Made by a program: the position numbers and the translations under genes. From NCBI GenBank assembly GCA_016788635.1, contig JAEUSU010000020.1:1-64000 (forward strand): a DNA stretch of 64,000 bases, in the 5' to 3' direction. The DNA comes from Flavobacteriales bacterium (lineage in GTDB: Bacteria; Bacteroidota; Bacteroidia; Flavobacteriales_F; PHOS-HE28). The notes under the pieces were generated by a model. That model did no database searches. It was not told the origin of the DNA and saw only the letters and a program-made list of their open reading frames with translations. Below are positions 8,924 to 18,838 of the stretch, piece by piece; within the stretch, counting starts at the first letter, position 1; every line of letters starts with the position of its first letter.

Positions 8924-9880
8924 TCAACGTTCCGCGTTGAGCTTCTTCGCCGCCTCGATCAGTTTGGGCAGCACCTCGAAGGCGTCACCCACGATACCGT
9001 AATCGGCGGCCTTGAAGAAGGGGGCCTCGGGGTCCTTGTTGATCACGCAGATCACCTTGCTCTGGTTCACCCCGGCCAGGTGCTGGATTGCGCCGCTGAT
9101 GCCGATGGCGATGTAGAGATTGGGGCGGATGGCCACGCCGGTCTGCCCCACATGCTCGTGGTGGGGGCGCCAATGCATGTCGGCCACCGGGCGGCTGCAG
9201 GCCGTGGCGGCGCCCAGCTCCCGGGCCAGTTCCTCCACGGATGCCCAGTGCTCGGGGCCTTTCATGCCGCGGCCGGCGCTCACCACCAGTTCCGCTTCGG
9301 GCAGGGGGATGCCGCTGCCGGCTTTGCGCAATTCCTTCACGGTGATGCGGGCAGGGCCTATGTCGCCGCTGTATTCCTCCACGGCGGCCGTGCCTTCACC
9401 ACGGGTGATGGGAATGCTGTTGGGCATCACGCTCAGCACCTTCACGGGGCTGGTCACCTCCACCCAGGCGCGCGCCTTCCCACTGAACACATTGCGACGG
9501 AACAATTGTCCGGCTGAGCCCGTCGAAGCATCGGGCAGCCCCGTGGCACCTGCCACCAGGCCCGCCTTCAGCCGTGCGGCCACACGGGGGGCCACGGCCT
9601 TGCCGGTGTTATCATGCACGCAAACGATGGTGGTGGCACCTTCCCTGGCGGCCACGTCACACACGAGTTTCGTGAGCTGCTGGCCGTCCACGGCCTTCAC
9701 CCCACGCGCCACGATCACCTTGCCGGCACCGTTCGCGCCCAAGGCTTCCAGTCCCTGCGCATCACCAAAGGTCACGGCCGTCACCGGTCCACCTGCCAGC
9801 TGGCTGGCGTAACTCACGGCTTCCTGTGCGGCTTTGGGGAGCTTCTCCCCACGGGTATCGATGAATACGATGGTGCTCAT
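8924..9880 (-). CDS. etfA: Electron transfer flavoprotein alpha subunit
   Basis: EtfA (318 residues) binds FAD and, with EtfB, carries electrons from acyl-CoA dehydrogenases toward the quinone pool. The C-terminal FAD-binding region is visible: GRGMKGPEHWASVEELA, GQTGVAIRPNLYIAIGISGAIQHLAG and VICVINKDPEAPFFKAADYGIVGD. Residues 118-124 (ASTGSAG), between ATGLPD and RRNVFSGKA, are encoded by the same CTTCGACGGGCTCAG core that invaded thyA and look like a small in-frame insertion in a surface linker. etfB lies upstream on the same strand, separated by a 110-base heptad repeat. Confidence 0.95.
   Translation of the reverse strand: MSTIVFIDTRGEKLPKAAQEAVSYASQLAGGPVTAVTFGDAQGLEALGANGAGKVIVARGVKAVDGQQLTKLVCDVAAREGATTIVCVHDNTGKAVAPRVAARLKAGLVAGATGLPDASTGSAGQLFRRNVFSGKARAWVEVTSPVKVLSVMPNSIPITRGEGTAAVEEYSGDIGPARITVKELRKAGSGIPLPEAELVVSAGRGMKGPEHWASVEELARELGAATACSRPVADMHWRPHHEHVGQTGVAIRPNLYIAIGISGAIQHLAGVNQSKVICVINKDPEAPFFKAADYGIVGDAFEVLPKLIEAAKKLNAER
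9511..9530. repeat. REP-like core inside etfA
   Basis: On the coding strand this segment reads GCTTCGACGGGCTCAGCC, sharing the CTTCGACGGGCTCA core with the thyA hairpin and with the short repeat copies at 10832 and 11308. Unlike the thyA copy, the flanks do not form clear complementary arms. It is in frame and encodes ASTGSAG. Confidence 0.6.
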
Positions 9881-9885
9881 TCTTG

Positions 9886-9990
9886 ATGGCTGGTTGGGGG
9901 TTGCAGGTCGGAGGTTGCAAGCTGGCTGGCTGATCCGCGATCGAGGTCAACCCTCAACCCACATCAACCTCCAACCTTCAACCTTCCACC
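9886..9990. repeat. GGTTGNN/CAACCNN heptad inverted repeat between etfB and etfA
   Basis: GGTTG units spaced by two bases occupy the left half, and CAACC units at the same seven-base pitch occupy the right half, forming an imperfect palindrome over the whole spacer. No promoter or gene is evident within it. Confidence 0.7.
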
Positions 9991-10734
9991 TTAGATCACT
10001 TTCGCTTCAGTATGCAATAATTCGATCAGCTTCCCGGCTTCATCGGCGGGGATCATCTTCACGGCGCCCTTGGCCGGGGGCAGCTCGAACTTCACGGTAC
10101 GGGCCACCTCATCCACAGGGGCGGCGGGCACCACATTGAGGGGCTTGGTGCGGGCAGCCATGATGCCGCGCATGTTGGGTATGCGCTGCTCGGCCATGCC
10201 CTTGGCGGCGCCGAGGACAAGGGGCAGCTTCACTTCCAGTACTTCCACGCCGCCGGGCACGTCGCGCTCCACGGTGGCGGTGTCGCCGGCCAGGTCCAGC
10301 TTGCTGGCCAGGGGCACGTAGGGCAGGTCCAGCAGCTCGGCCACCATGGCGCCCACCACGCCGCCGTTGTGGTCAATGGTCTCCTTGCCGGCCAGCACCA
10401 GGTTGAAGCCCTTGTCCCTGGCGTACGCCGCGATCTGCTGGGCCACACCAAGCGCGTCAGTGGGCTGGGCATCCACGCGCACGGCCTCATCTGCGCCGAT
10501 GGCGAGGCCCTTGCGGATGGTGGCCTCGGTGTCGGCGCCGCCCACGGTGATGGTGGTGACGCTGCCGCTGCCGGCGGCCTCCTTCAGTTCCAGCGCGCGC
10601 ACCAGGGCGTACCACTCGTCGTAGGGGTTTACGATGAAGGTGACGCCGGCGGCATCGTACTGCGTATTGTTGTTCGTGAAGGCGATCCGGGCTGTGGTAT
10701 CGGGCACCTGGCTCAGGAGGACAAGGATCTTCAT
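9991..10734 (-). CDS. etfB: Electron transfer flavoprotein beta subunit
   Basis: EtfB (247 residues) is the AMP-binding partner of EtfA. The start MKILVLLSQVPDT at 10734 matches the family; the frame is open to 10818 but that upstream part is repeat-derived. Visible features are VNPYDEWYALVRALELKE, the nucleotide-binding region ITVGG, LVLAGKETIDHNGGVVGAMVAELLDLPYV, and the C-terminal AARTKPL segment. It is the upstream gene of the etfB-etfA pair, and the tandem repeat block lies immediately on its 5' side. Confidence 0.95.
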   Translation of the reverse strand: MKILVLLSQVPDTTARIAFTNNNTQYDAAGVTFIVNPYDEWYALVRALELKEAAGSGSVTTITVGGADTEATIRKGLAIGADEAVRVDAQPTDALGVAQQIAAYARDKGFNLVLAGKETIDHNGGVVGAMVAELLDLPYVPLASKLDLAGDTATVERDVPGGVEVLEVKLPLVLGAAKGMAEQRIPNMRGIMAARTKPLNVVPAAPVDEVARTVKFELPPAKGAVKMIPADEAGKLIELLHTEAKVI

Positions 10735-10809
10735 GGCGGTCGCGGGCTTGGCCTGCGGCGGCACGGCCGGGCAGGGGGCGCGAAAGTAACCAGCGGGGTC
10801 GATGCGCTG

Positions 10810-11345
10810 TTCGGTCAACCCCCAACCAAGTCACGCTGAGCCCGTCGAAGCGCAACCCCCAACCCCCAACCTACAAACCTCAACCAAGTCACGCTGAGCA
10901 AGCCGGCCCCGAGCAGAGCCGAGGGGTCGAAGCGCAACCCCCAACCCCCAACCCCCAACCTACAAACCTCAACCAAGTCACGCTGAGCAAGCCGGCCCCG
11001 AGCAGAGCCGAGGGGTCGAAGCGCAACCACCAACCCCCAACCTACAAACCTCAACCAAGTCACGCTGAGCAAGCCGGCCCCGAGCAGAGCCGAGGGGTCG
11101 AAGCGCAACCACCAACCCCCAACCTACAAACCTCAACCAAGTCATGCTGAGCAAGCCGGCCCCGAGCAGAGCCGAGGGGTCGAAGCGCAACCACCAACCC
11201 AGACACGCTGAGTAAACCGGCCCCGAGCGGAGCCGAGGGGTCGAAGCGCTGTTCGGTCAACCCCAACCTGCAACCCCCGATCTACAACCTGCAACCCTCA
11301 ACCAAGTCACGCTGAGCCCGTCGAAGCGCAACCATCAACCTTCAC
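10810..11345. repeat. Composite repeat block: seven REP-like cores alternating with CAACCNN heptads
   Basis: This gene-free stretch between etfB and the DUF4290 gene consists of repeats. Five long copies of a 50-base unit (10890-10939, 10979-11028, 11061-11110, 11143-11192, about 11204-11251) and two short 26-base copies (10832-10857, 11308-11333) share the ends CACGCTGAG and TCGAAGCG. The long form has an extra GC-rich middle (GGCCCCGAGCAGAGCCGAGG). Between copies are CAACC units at seven-base pitch. Successive long-copy starts are 89, 82, 82 and 61 bases apart. The open frames here are repetitive translations, not genes. Confidence 0.9.
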
Positions 11346-11349
11346 CCCC

Positions 11350-11357
11350 TACCTTTG
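11350..11357 (+). promoter_or_regulatory. Possible -7 box for the DUF4290 gene (TACCTTTG)
   Basis: TACCTTTG matches TAnnTTTG exactly and lies 71 bases before the DUF4290 start, directly after the repeat block. No matching TTG was found 19-21 bases upstream. Confidence 0.4.
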
Positions 11358-11428
11358 GCCATCATCCCTCTGCCGGTCCGCCGCTTCGGCGCGCGCGAGC
11401 ACCATTTGGCCGGCCCATTCCGCACCGC

Positions 11429-12094
11429 ATGAACACCGCCGTACCCTTCGACTACAACACGCAGCGTCCGCGCCTCATCATCCCCGAGTACGGGCGGCAT
11501 GTGCAGCGCATGGTGGAGCATTGCATGACCATCGAGGACCGGGCCGAGCGCACGCGCACGGCGAAGGCCATCATCCAGGTGATCGGCCGGCTGAACCCCA
11601 TGCTGCGCAACAGCGAGAACGGTGACCACACCCTATGGGACCACCTCTACATCATGAGCGAGTTCAAGCTCGATGTGGATGCGCCCTTCCCCATGCCCAC
11701 GCCGGAGGAGTTGGACACCAAACCGGAACGCATTCCCTATCCGAAAAGCGAGATCCGCTTTGGGCACTACGGCAAATTGGTGGAGCGCCTCATCGCCAAG
11801 TGCGCCGCCATGGAGGAGGGCCCTGAACGTGAGGCCTTCACGTTGATGATCGCCAACCTGATGAAGCGCCAGTTCCTGGTGTGGAACCGCGACAGCGTGG
11901 GTGATGGCGTGATCCTGAAGGACCTGCGTGAGTTGAGCAAGGGCGCGCTGCGCCTGCGCGAGGATGTACAGCTGGCTCACACCAGCGACCTGTTGCGCAC
12001 CCAGCAGGCAGGCCCCCGCAACGAGGCCCAGCAAGGCGGGGGTGGCAAGCGCCGCAACAAGCGCAACCGCAACAGGAATAAGAAGCGGTATTGA
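11429..12094 (+). CDS. DUF4290 domain-containing protein
   Basis: This 221-residue protein matches the Bacteroidota DUF4290 family in layout: FDYNTQRPRLIIPEYGRHVQRMVEHC near the N-terminus, IQVIGRLNPMLRN, and HTLWDHLYIMSEFKLDVDAPFP. The last ~25 residues are a low-complexity basic tail (GGGGKRRNKRNRNRNKKRY) that could bind nucleic acid, which is inference. The function of the family is not established. It lies 111 bases upstream of murA on the same strand, and this neighbourhood with murA is consistent with a shared transcript. Confidence 0.85.
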   Translation: MNTAVPFDYNTQRPRLIIPEYGRHVQRMVEHCMTIEDRAERTRTAKAIIQVIGRLNPMLRNSENGDHTLWDHLYIMSEFKLDVDAPFPMPTPEELDTKPERIPYPKSEIRFGHYGKLVERLIAKCAAMEEGPEREAFTLMIANLMKRQFLVWNRDSVGDGVILKDLRELSKGALRLREDVQLAHTSDLLRTQQAGPRNEAQQGGGGKRRNKRNRNRNKKRY

Positions 12095-12205
12095 GAAGTG
12101 CATGATCGTGCCTGCTGACGCCCCCTTGTTGATACCCTTTCGCTTACGCACCTCGGCCGGGGTGCCGTGCGTTGTTGCTTCGTGCCGTGCCACGGGCACA
12201 GATCC

Positions 12206-13522
12206 ATGGGAAGCTTCCGCATTGAAGGTGGTCACCGCCTGAAGGGTGAGCTGGTGCCGCAGGGCGCCAAGAACGAGGCGCTGCAGATCCTCTGCGCCGT
12301 GCTGCTCACCAGCGAGCCGGTGACGATCCACAACGTGCCGGACATCGTGGACGTGAACAAGCTGATCGACCTGCTGCGTCACATGGGCGTGCAGGTGGAA
12401 GGCCTCGGCGGCGGCAGCTGGCGCTTCACAGCCAGCGAGGTGGACATCGAGTTCTTCCTGCGGCCGGAGTTCAAACAACTGGGCGGCGGCCTGCGCGGCA
12501 GTGTGATGGTGGTGGGGCCCTCGCTCGCGCGCTTCGGCCGGGGCTACATCCCCACCCCCGGCGGCGACAAGATCGGCAGGCGCCGGCTGGATACGCACTT
12601 CATCGGCTTCGAGAAGCTCGGCGCCAGCTTCCACTACGATGACAAGGAAGGCTTCTTCAAGGCCGAGGCGAAGCAGTTGAAGGGCGCCTACATGCTGCTG
12701 GATGAGGCCAGCGTGACCGGCACGGCCAACATCGTGATGGCCGCCGTGCTGGCCGAGGGGCGCACCACCATCTTCAACGCGGCGTGCGAGCCGTACATCC
12801 AGCAGCTCTGCGACATGCTCGTGCGCATGGGCGCGCGCATCAGCGGCATTGGCAGCAACCTGCTGCATATCGACGGGGTGAAGGAGCTTGGCGGCACCAC
12901 CCACACCATGCTGCCGGACATGATCGAGATCGGCTCCTTCATCGGTCTGGCGGCCATGACGCGCAGCGAGATCACGATCAAGGGCACGGGCTATGAGCAC
13001 CTGGGCATCATCCCCGACGTGTTCCGCAAGCTGGGCATCACCGTGGAGCGCCGGGGCGATGACATCCACATCCCCGCGCACGGGCACTACGCCATCGAGC
13101 CCTTCATCGACGGCAGCAACCGCGTGGTGAGCGATCACCCCTGGCCGGGCTTCACACCGGACCTGTTGAGCATCGTTCTGGTGACCGCCACGCAGGCACG
13201 GGGCCATGTGCTCATCCACCAGAAGATGTTCGAGAGCCGCCTGTTCTTCGTGGACAAGCTGATCGAGATGGGCGCCCAGATCACGCTCTGCGATCCGCAC
13301 CGCGCGCTGGTGATCGGCCGCGACTTCGACCGGCCGCTGCGGGCCATCCGCATGACCAGCCCGGACATCCGCGCCGGGGTGTCCTTGCTGATCGCCGCGT
13401 TGAGCGCCGAGGGCACCAGCACCATCGACAACATCGAGCAGATCGACCGCGGTTACCAGCGCATCGATGCCCGCCTGAACGCCATCGGCGCGCACATCAC
13501 ACGGTTGGCACCGGAACGCTGA
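12206..13522 (+). CDS. murA: UDP-N-acetylglucosamine 1-carboxyvinyltransferase, Asp active-site type
   Basis: MurA (438 residues) transfers enolpyruvate to UDP-GlcNAc in the first committed step of peptidoglycan synthesis. Lys22-Asn23 sit in GAKNEAL, and the mobile active-site loop reads TPGGDKIGRRRLD. There Asp121 replaces the Cys that fosfomycin alkylates in E. coli MurA (Cys115). Enzymes with this Cys-to-Asp change are known to be active and fosfomycin-insensitive. The start at 12206 (MGSFRIEGG) matches the family; the open frame reaches 12167. A TlpA-like gene follows 10 bases after the stop. Confidence 0.96.
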   Translation: MGSFRIEGGHRLKGELVPQGAKNEALQILCAVLLTSEPVTIHNVPDIVDVNKLIDLLRHMGVQVEGLGGGSWRFTASEVDIEFFLRPEFKQLGGGLRGSVMVVGPSLARFGRGYIPTPGGDKIGRRRLDTHFIGFEKLGASFHYDDKEGFFKAEAKQLKGAYMLLDEASVTGTANIVMAAVLAEGRTTIFNAACEPYIQQLCDMLVRMGARISGIGSNLLHIDGVKELGGTTHTMLPDMIEIGSFIGLAAMTRSEITIKGTGYEHLGIIPDVFRKLGITVERRGDDIHIPAHGHYAIEPFIDGSNRVVSDHPWPGFTPDLLSIVLVTATQARGHVLIHQKMFESRLFFVDKLIEMGAQITLCDPHRALVIGRDFDRPLRAIRMTSPDIRAGVSLLIAALSAEGTSTIDNIEQIDRGYQRIDARLNAIGAHITRLAPER

Positions 13523-13532
13523 CCTTTGCGGC

Positions 13533-14153
13533 ATGCGCAGCTTGTCCATCCTTCTCCTTTCTGCCATGTACCTCCCCGGCATGGCGCAACAAAAGGTGCG
13601 CATTGACGGGGTGGCCGTGGGGCAGGTGGCGCCGGAGATCGCCATGCGGGATCCGGCTGGTGACACGCTGCGGCTTTCCCAGCTGCGCGGCAAGCTGGTG
13701 CTGATCGATTTCTGGGCCAGCTGGTGCGGGCCCTGCCGCATGGACAACCCCAACGTGGTGCGTGCCTGGCGCACCTATAAGGACACCCTCTTCACGCTGG
13801 GAGATGGCTTCGCGGTGTTCAGCGTGAGCCTGGACCGCAAGGGAGGGCTGGCCCCCTGGCAGGCGGCCATCAAGGCCGATTCGCTCGCCTGGCCCTGGCA
13901 CGTGGGATCGGTGGACGACGGCATGAGCGCAGCGGCCAGCCGCTACGGGGTGCGCATGATCCCTACGAACGTTTTGATCGATGGGCAGGGGAACATCCTG
14001 GCCGTTGATGTGCATGGCGCCCATTTGACCGAGGCCTTGGAGCGCCAGCTGGAGCGCGACCCCGCCAAGGTCATGGCATGGCGACAGGCGCGGACCAAGC
14101 CAATGCTTCAGCAGGCTTCACCTACCAAGCCGCGCCGGAAGACCAAGTCCTGA
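13533..14153 (+). CDS. TlpA-like thioredoxin-family protein (first of two)
   Basis: The 206-residue protein has a short hydrophobic N-terminus consistent with export (cleavage possibly after GMAQ) and a TlpA/AhpC-TSA thioredoxin fold. The redox motif is WCGPC at 64-68 within LVLIDFWASWCGPCRMDNPN, and a cis-Pro region reads VRMIPTNVLIDGQGNI. Such proteins reduce or oxidise cysteines in periplasmic proteins; the partner is unknown. The basic C-terminal tail (KPRRKTKS) is poorly conserved. A paralog follows at 14228, and murA lies 10 bases upstream. Confidence 0.9.
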   Translation: MRSLSILLLSAMYLPGMAQQKVRIDGVAVGQVAPEIAMRDPAGDTLRLSQLRGKLVLIDFWASWCGPCRMDNPNVVRAWRTYKDTLFTLGDGFAVFSVSLDRKGGLAPWQAAIKADSLAWPWHVGSVDDGMSAAASRYGVRMIPTNVLIDGQGNILAVDVHGAHLTEALERQLERDPAKVMAWRQARTKPMLQQASPTKPRRKTKS

Positions 14154-14227
14154 TCTCGCGGCTTTCCGATCCGGCACGTTTCTTGGCCATGGCGTGCGCT
14201 CTCCACACCTTCTAATTTCGCGGCCAG

Positions 14228-14797
14228 ATGACCCTTCGAGCCTTCATGAACCACACCCGCATCCTGTTGGCCGGCGCCGTGGCGCTGTTGGCCGTTTATG
14301 GCTTCACCGCTGGCAAAGGCCAGAGCGGTGCCAACCCCAAGGTGGGCACCTCCATTGGCGATCGCGCCCCGGAGCTGGCCTATATGAACGCGGACAGCAC
14401 CAAGGTGCTCAAGCTATCCGAGCTGCGCGGCAAGTACGTGCTCATCGACTTCTGGGCCAGCTGGTGTGGGCCCTGCCGCCGCGAGAACCCCAATGTGGTG
14501 GCGGCCTTTCAGAAGTACTCCAAGGCGAAGTTCAAGGAGGGCAAGGGCTTTGAGATCTTCAGCGTGAGCCTGGACAAGAGCCGCGCCGCATGGAAACAGG
14601 CCATCGAGAGCGACAAACTGGCCTGGAAATACCATGTGAGCGACCTGAAGGCCTGGGGCAGTGCGGCGGCCGGGCTGTATGGCGTGCATTCCATCCCTGC
14701 GAGCTTCCTGGTGGACCCCAATGGCATCATCGTGGCGCGCAACCTGCGGGGCATGGCCCTGCACGAGGAATTGGACAAGCACGTGAAGAGCCTCTGA
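14228..14797 (+). CDS. TlpA-like thioredoxin-family protein (second of two)
   Basis: This 189-residue paralog of the preceding gene has an N-terminal signal/anchor (ILLAGAVALLAVYGF) and WCGPC at 79-83 in VLIDFWASWCGPCRRENPN, with the cis-Pro region VHSIPASFLVDPNGII. It is expected to act in the periplasm as a thiol-disulfide oxidoreductase. A second ATG at 14246 (MNHTRILL) would give a cleaner signal peptide and may be the true start. The gene is followed by a strong intrinsic terminator at 14829, so it ends the murA-side transcription unit. Confidence 0.9.
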   Translation: MTLRAFMNHTRILLAGAVALLAVYGFTAGKGQSGANPKVGTSIGDRAPELAYMNADSTKVLKLSELRGKYVLIDFWASWCGPCRRENPNVVAAFQKYSKAKFKEGKGFEIFSVSLDKSRAAWKQAIESDKLAWKYHVSDLKAWGSAAAGLYGVHSIPASFLVDPNGIIVARNLRGMALHEELDKHVKSL

Positions 14798-14828
14798 CCG
14801 GTCCTCAGGACCGTAACACAAAAGGAAC

Positions 14829-14857
14829 AAGGGCCGCAAGGCCCTTTTCCTATTTTT
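14829..14857 (+). terminator. Intrinsic terminator after the second tlpA-like gene
   Basis: The stem AAGGGCC/GGCCCTT (14829-14835 and 14840-14846) has a GCAA tetraloop and is followed by TTCCTATTTTT. A smaller hairpin (GGTCC-TCA-GGACC) lies just upstream. The T-tract overlaps the TATTTTTG box of the next gene. Confidence 0.8.
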
Positions 14858-14858
14858 G
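14851..14858 (+). promoter_or_regulatory. Possible -7 box for hppA (TATTTTTG)
   Basis: TATTTTTG matches TAnnTTTG exactly, 64 bases before the hppA ATG. It is formed by the T-tract of the preceding terminator, so termination and re-initiation appear packed into one site. No -33 TTG is evident. Confidence 0.45.
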
Positions 14859-14922
14859 CCGCCCTTGTCTGAGGCCTTCTGCCTGAAGGACAAGACCATA
14901 CACACGAAAACGAACGAAGACG

Positions 14923-17166
<2,244 letters not shown>

Positions 17167-17182
17167 GGGCCCCTGCGGGCAA

Positions 17183-17220
17183 ATGCAAGAAGGGCGTCCC
17201 ACGGGACGCCCTTCTTGCAT
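17183..17220. terminator. Perfect inverted-repeat terminator between convergent genes
   Basis: Two perfectly complementary 18-base arms (ATGCAAGAAGGGCGTCCC and its complement) are separated by only two bases. The hairpin sits between the converging hppA (+) and kinase (-) genes and probably serves both, although neither side has a long T-tract. Confidence 0.75.
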
Positions 17221-17233
17221 GATGCTCAAAGGG

Positions 17234-17959
17234 TCAGCGCTTCTTCGCCACTGCCTTCGCGGGCGCTTTCGCCGCAGGCTTGGCCGACGTCCTGGCCGTG
17301 ATCTTGCCGGTCTTCTCCTGGCCGTTCGCAGCGGGTGCCTCCGAGGGGAAAAGCCCGTGGATCTCCGCATCAATGGACTGGATGATCCGGCCCAGGTCCT
17401 CGGCACGCGTGTGGAAGGCGTTGTCGTCCACGTCGATCACCAGCAGCTTCCCCTTGTCGTAGGTGCTGATCCACGCCTCGTAGCGCTCGTTCAAGCGGCT
17501 CAGGTAGTCGATGCTGATGCCGGTCTCGTACTCACGCCCGCGCTCGGAGATCTGCTTCACCAGGTTGGGCACGGAGGCGCGCAGGTAGATGAGCAGGTCC
17601 GGTGGCCGGATGGCGCTGTCCATGTTCTGGAACAGGCGGAAGTAGTTCTCAAAGTCGCGCGTGGTCATCAGCCCCATCGCGTGCAGGTTCGGCGCGAAGA
17701 TGTAGGCATCCTCATAGATCGTGCGGTCCTGGACCACGCTGCTGCCGCTGCGGCGGATGTCCAGCAGTTGCTCGAAGCGTGAGTTGAGGAAGAAGATCTG
17801 CAGGTTGAAGCTCCACCGCTGCATGTCCTTGTAGAAGTCGAACAGGTAGGGGTTGTTGTCCACGGCCTCCTGGAGCATGTCCCACTTGTAGTGTTTGGCC
17901 AGCAGCTGCGTGAGCGTGGTCTTTCCGGAACCGATGTTTCCTGCGATCGCGATGTGCAT
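17234..17959 (-). CDS. Deoxynucleoside kinase (first of two)
   Basis: The 241-residue protein is of the deoxyguanosine/deoxyadenosine kinase family, which phosphorylates deoxynucleosides for salvage. It has the P-loop GNIGSGKTT at 7-15, the ERS-like substrate motif VVQDRTIYEDAYIFA, and the LID-type Arg region LVKQISERGREYETGI. The catalytic core ends near residue 210. The remaining tail is Lys/Ala/Pro-rich (SAKPAAKAPAKAVAKKR), unlike the paralog at 23730. Family members can pair as heterodimers, so the two kinases might work together; that is inference. A -7-like box lies 22 bases upstream. Confidence 0.9.
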   Translation of the reverse strand: MHIAIAGNIGSGKTTLTQLLAKHYKWDMLQEAVDNNPYLFDFYKDMQRWSFNLQIFFLNSRFEQLLDIRRSGSSVVQDRTIYEDAYIFAPNLHAMGLMTTRDFENYFRLFQNMDSAIRPPDLLIYLRASVPNLVKQISERGREYETGISIDYLSRLNERYEAWISTYDKGKLLVIDVDDNAFHTRAEDLGRIIQSIDAEIHGLFPSEAPAANGQEKTGKITARTSAKPAAKAPAKAVAKKR

Positions 17960-17981
17960 GTGGGGAAGCGTTGGGGTGCGG

Positions 17982-17989
17982 CGAATTTA
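17982..17989 (-). promoter_or_regulatory. Possible -7 box for the first deoxynucleoside kinase (TAAATTCG)
   Basis: TAAATTCG on the minus strand, one mismatch from TAnnTTTG, lies 22 bases before the ATG. No -33 element was recognised. Confidence 0.3.
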
Positions 17990-18037
17990 CCCGCACCCTG
18001 GCACGGCAGGGGGCGTTGTGGAAAAGTCGTGGTGCGT

Positions 18038-18838
18038 TCAGGGGCCGGTGGGCAGCGGAACGATGCGGATATCCGCCGGCCTGCGCAGGTAAAGGCGGCC
18101 GCGTTCAATGCGCGCATCGAGCACCTCGCCATGGGGGGCCATGGGAATGTCGCGCGTGGCGAAGCTCCGCATGTCATACTCGTGGAAGGCCCCGCCGGAC
18201 AGGTAGTACACACGGCCGTTGCGCACCTCAAAGCGTGTGATCCCCTTGATGGGCAGGGTGCGCATGTAGGCGCCGAACAGGTCGAAGACCAGGATGCCGT
18301 TCGCCGGGTCGTTCATGAACAACTGGCTGTCGTGCTCGAGCATGAACACGGGCTCCGGGCTGATGCCCAGCAGTTGGTCCAGGCGGCCGGTATGCGCGAG
18401 CTCGCGCAACTGGGCGTCCACCCGCATCACGGCCATGTCGCGCTGATCGAAGAACCAGAGGCAGTTCTGCACGCCGGCGCAGGCCAGGGTCACCTGCGGG
18501 TAGCCGTTGCGTGGCAGGTTGACCACGCTGGCCTGCAGGCTGAGCGTATTGTCCAACATGGCCAGCTGCCCTTGCTCGATGCTGAAGAGCATCGGTTTCA
18601 GGGAGTAGAACGCATCGATCAAGCTGATGGGGCCGAAGGTCTTCACGCTGTTGCGGATGACCAGGCGGCCCATGGGGTCGTAGAGTTCGAGCACATCCCC
18701 TTGCAGGGCGTAAAGGTGCCCGAACTCATCCGTGGCCATGTCGGTGTATCGGCCCTTGATGGTCACTGTATCCTGCGCTATACCGCTCGGAATGGACAAC
18801 CCGGCGCCGATCAACAGGGTGGTCCATGCACGCATCAT
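18038..18838 (-). CDS. Secreted protein of unknown function, overlapping the GH3-family gene
   Basis: I do not recognise a named family. The 266-residue product begins MMRAWTTLLIGAGLSIPSGIAQ, a clear signal peptide, so it is exported. The mature part is a series of short strand-turn units (DEFGHLYALQGDVLELYDPMG, FDLFGAYMRTL, GRVYYLSGGAFHEYD) that resemble beta-propeller blades. Its ATG overlaps the stop of the GH3-family gene as ATGA, and a second ATG follows at 18835, so the two genes are almost certainly co-translated. The frame is open upstream to 18937 but only inside the GH3 gene. Confidence 0.75.
   Translation of the reverse strand: MMRAWTTLLIGAGLSIPSGIAQDTVTIKGRYTDMATDEFGHLYALQGDVLELYDPMGRLVIRNSVKTFGPISLIDAFYSLKPMLFSIEQGQLAMLDNTLSLQASVVNLPRNGYPQVTLACAGVQNCLWFFDQRDMAVMRVDAQLRELAHTGRLDQLLGISPEPVFMLEHDSQLFMNDPANGILVFDLFGAYMRTLPIKGITRFEVRNGRVYYLSGGAFHEYDMRSFATRDIPMAPHGEVLDARIERGRLYLRRPADIRIVPLPTGP

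Noticed and set aside
10815-11266. Three overlapping small frames with near-identical repeats, resembling a repeat protein
   Set aside because: They are translations of the tandem DNA repeat block. There is no start signal, and the copies differ in frame.
10832-11333. CRISPR array
   Set aside because: The repeated units and the sequences between them are both repetitive; spacers are not unique, lengths vary (61-89) and no cas genes are present.
11633-13774. 713-codon open frame on the minus strand
   Set aside because: It lies opposite DUF4290 and murA, which have clear family motifs. Its translation is His/Ala/Gln-rich without any recognised domain, as expected from an antisense frame in high-GC DNA.
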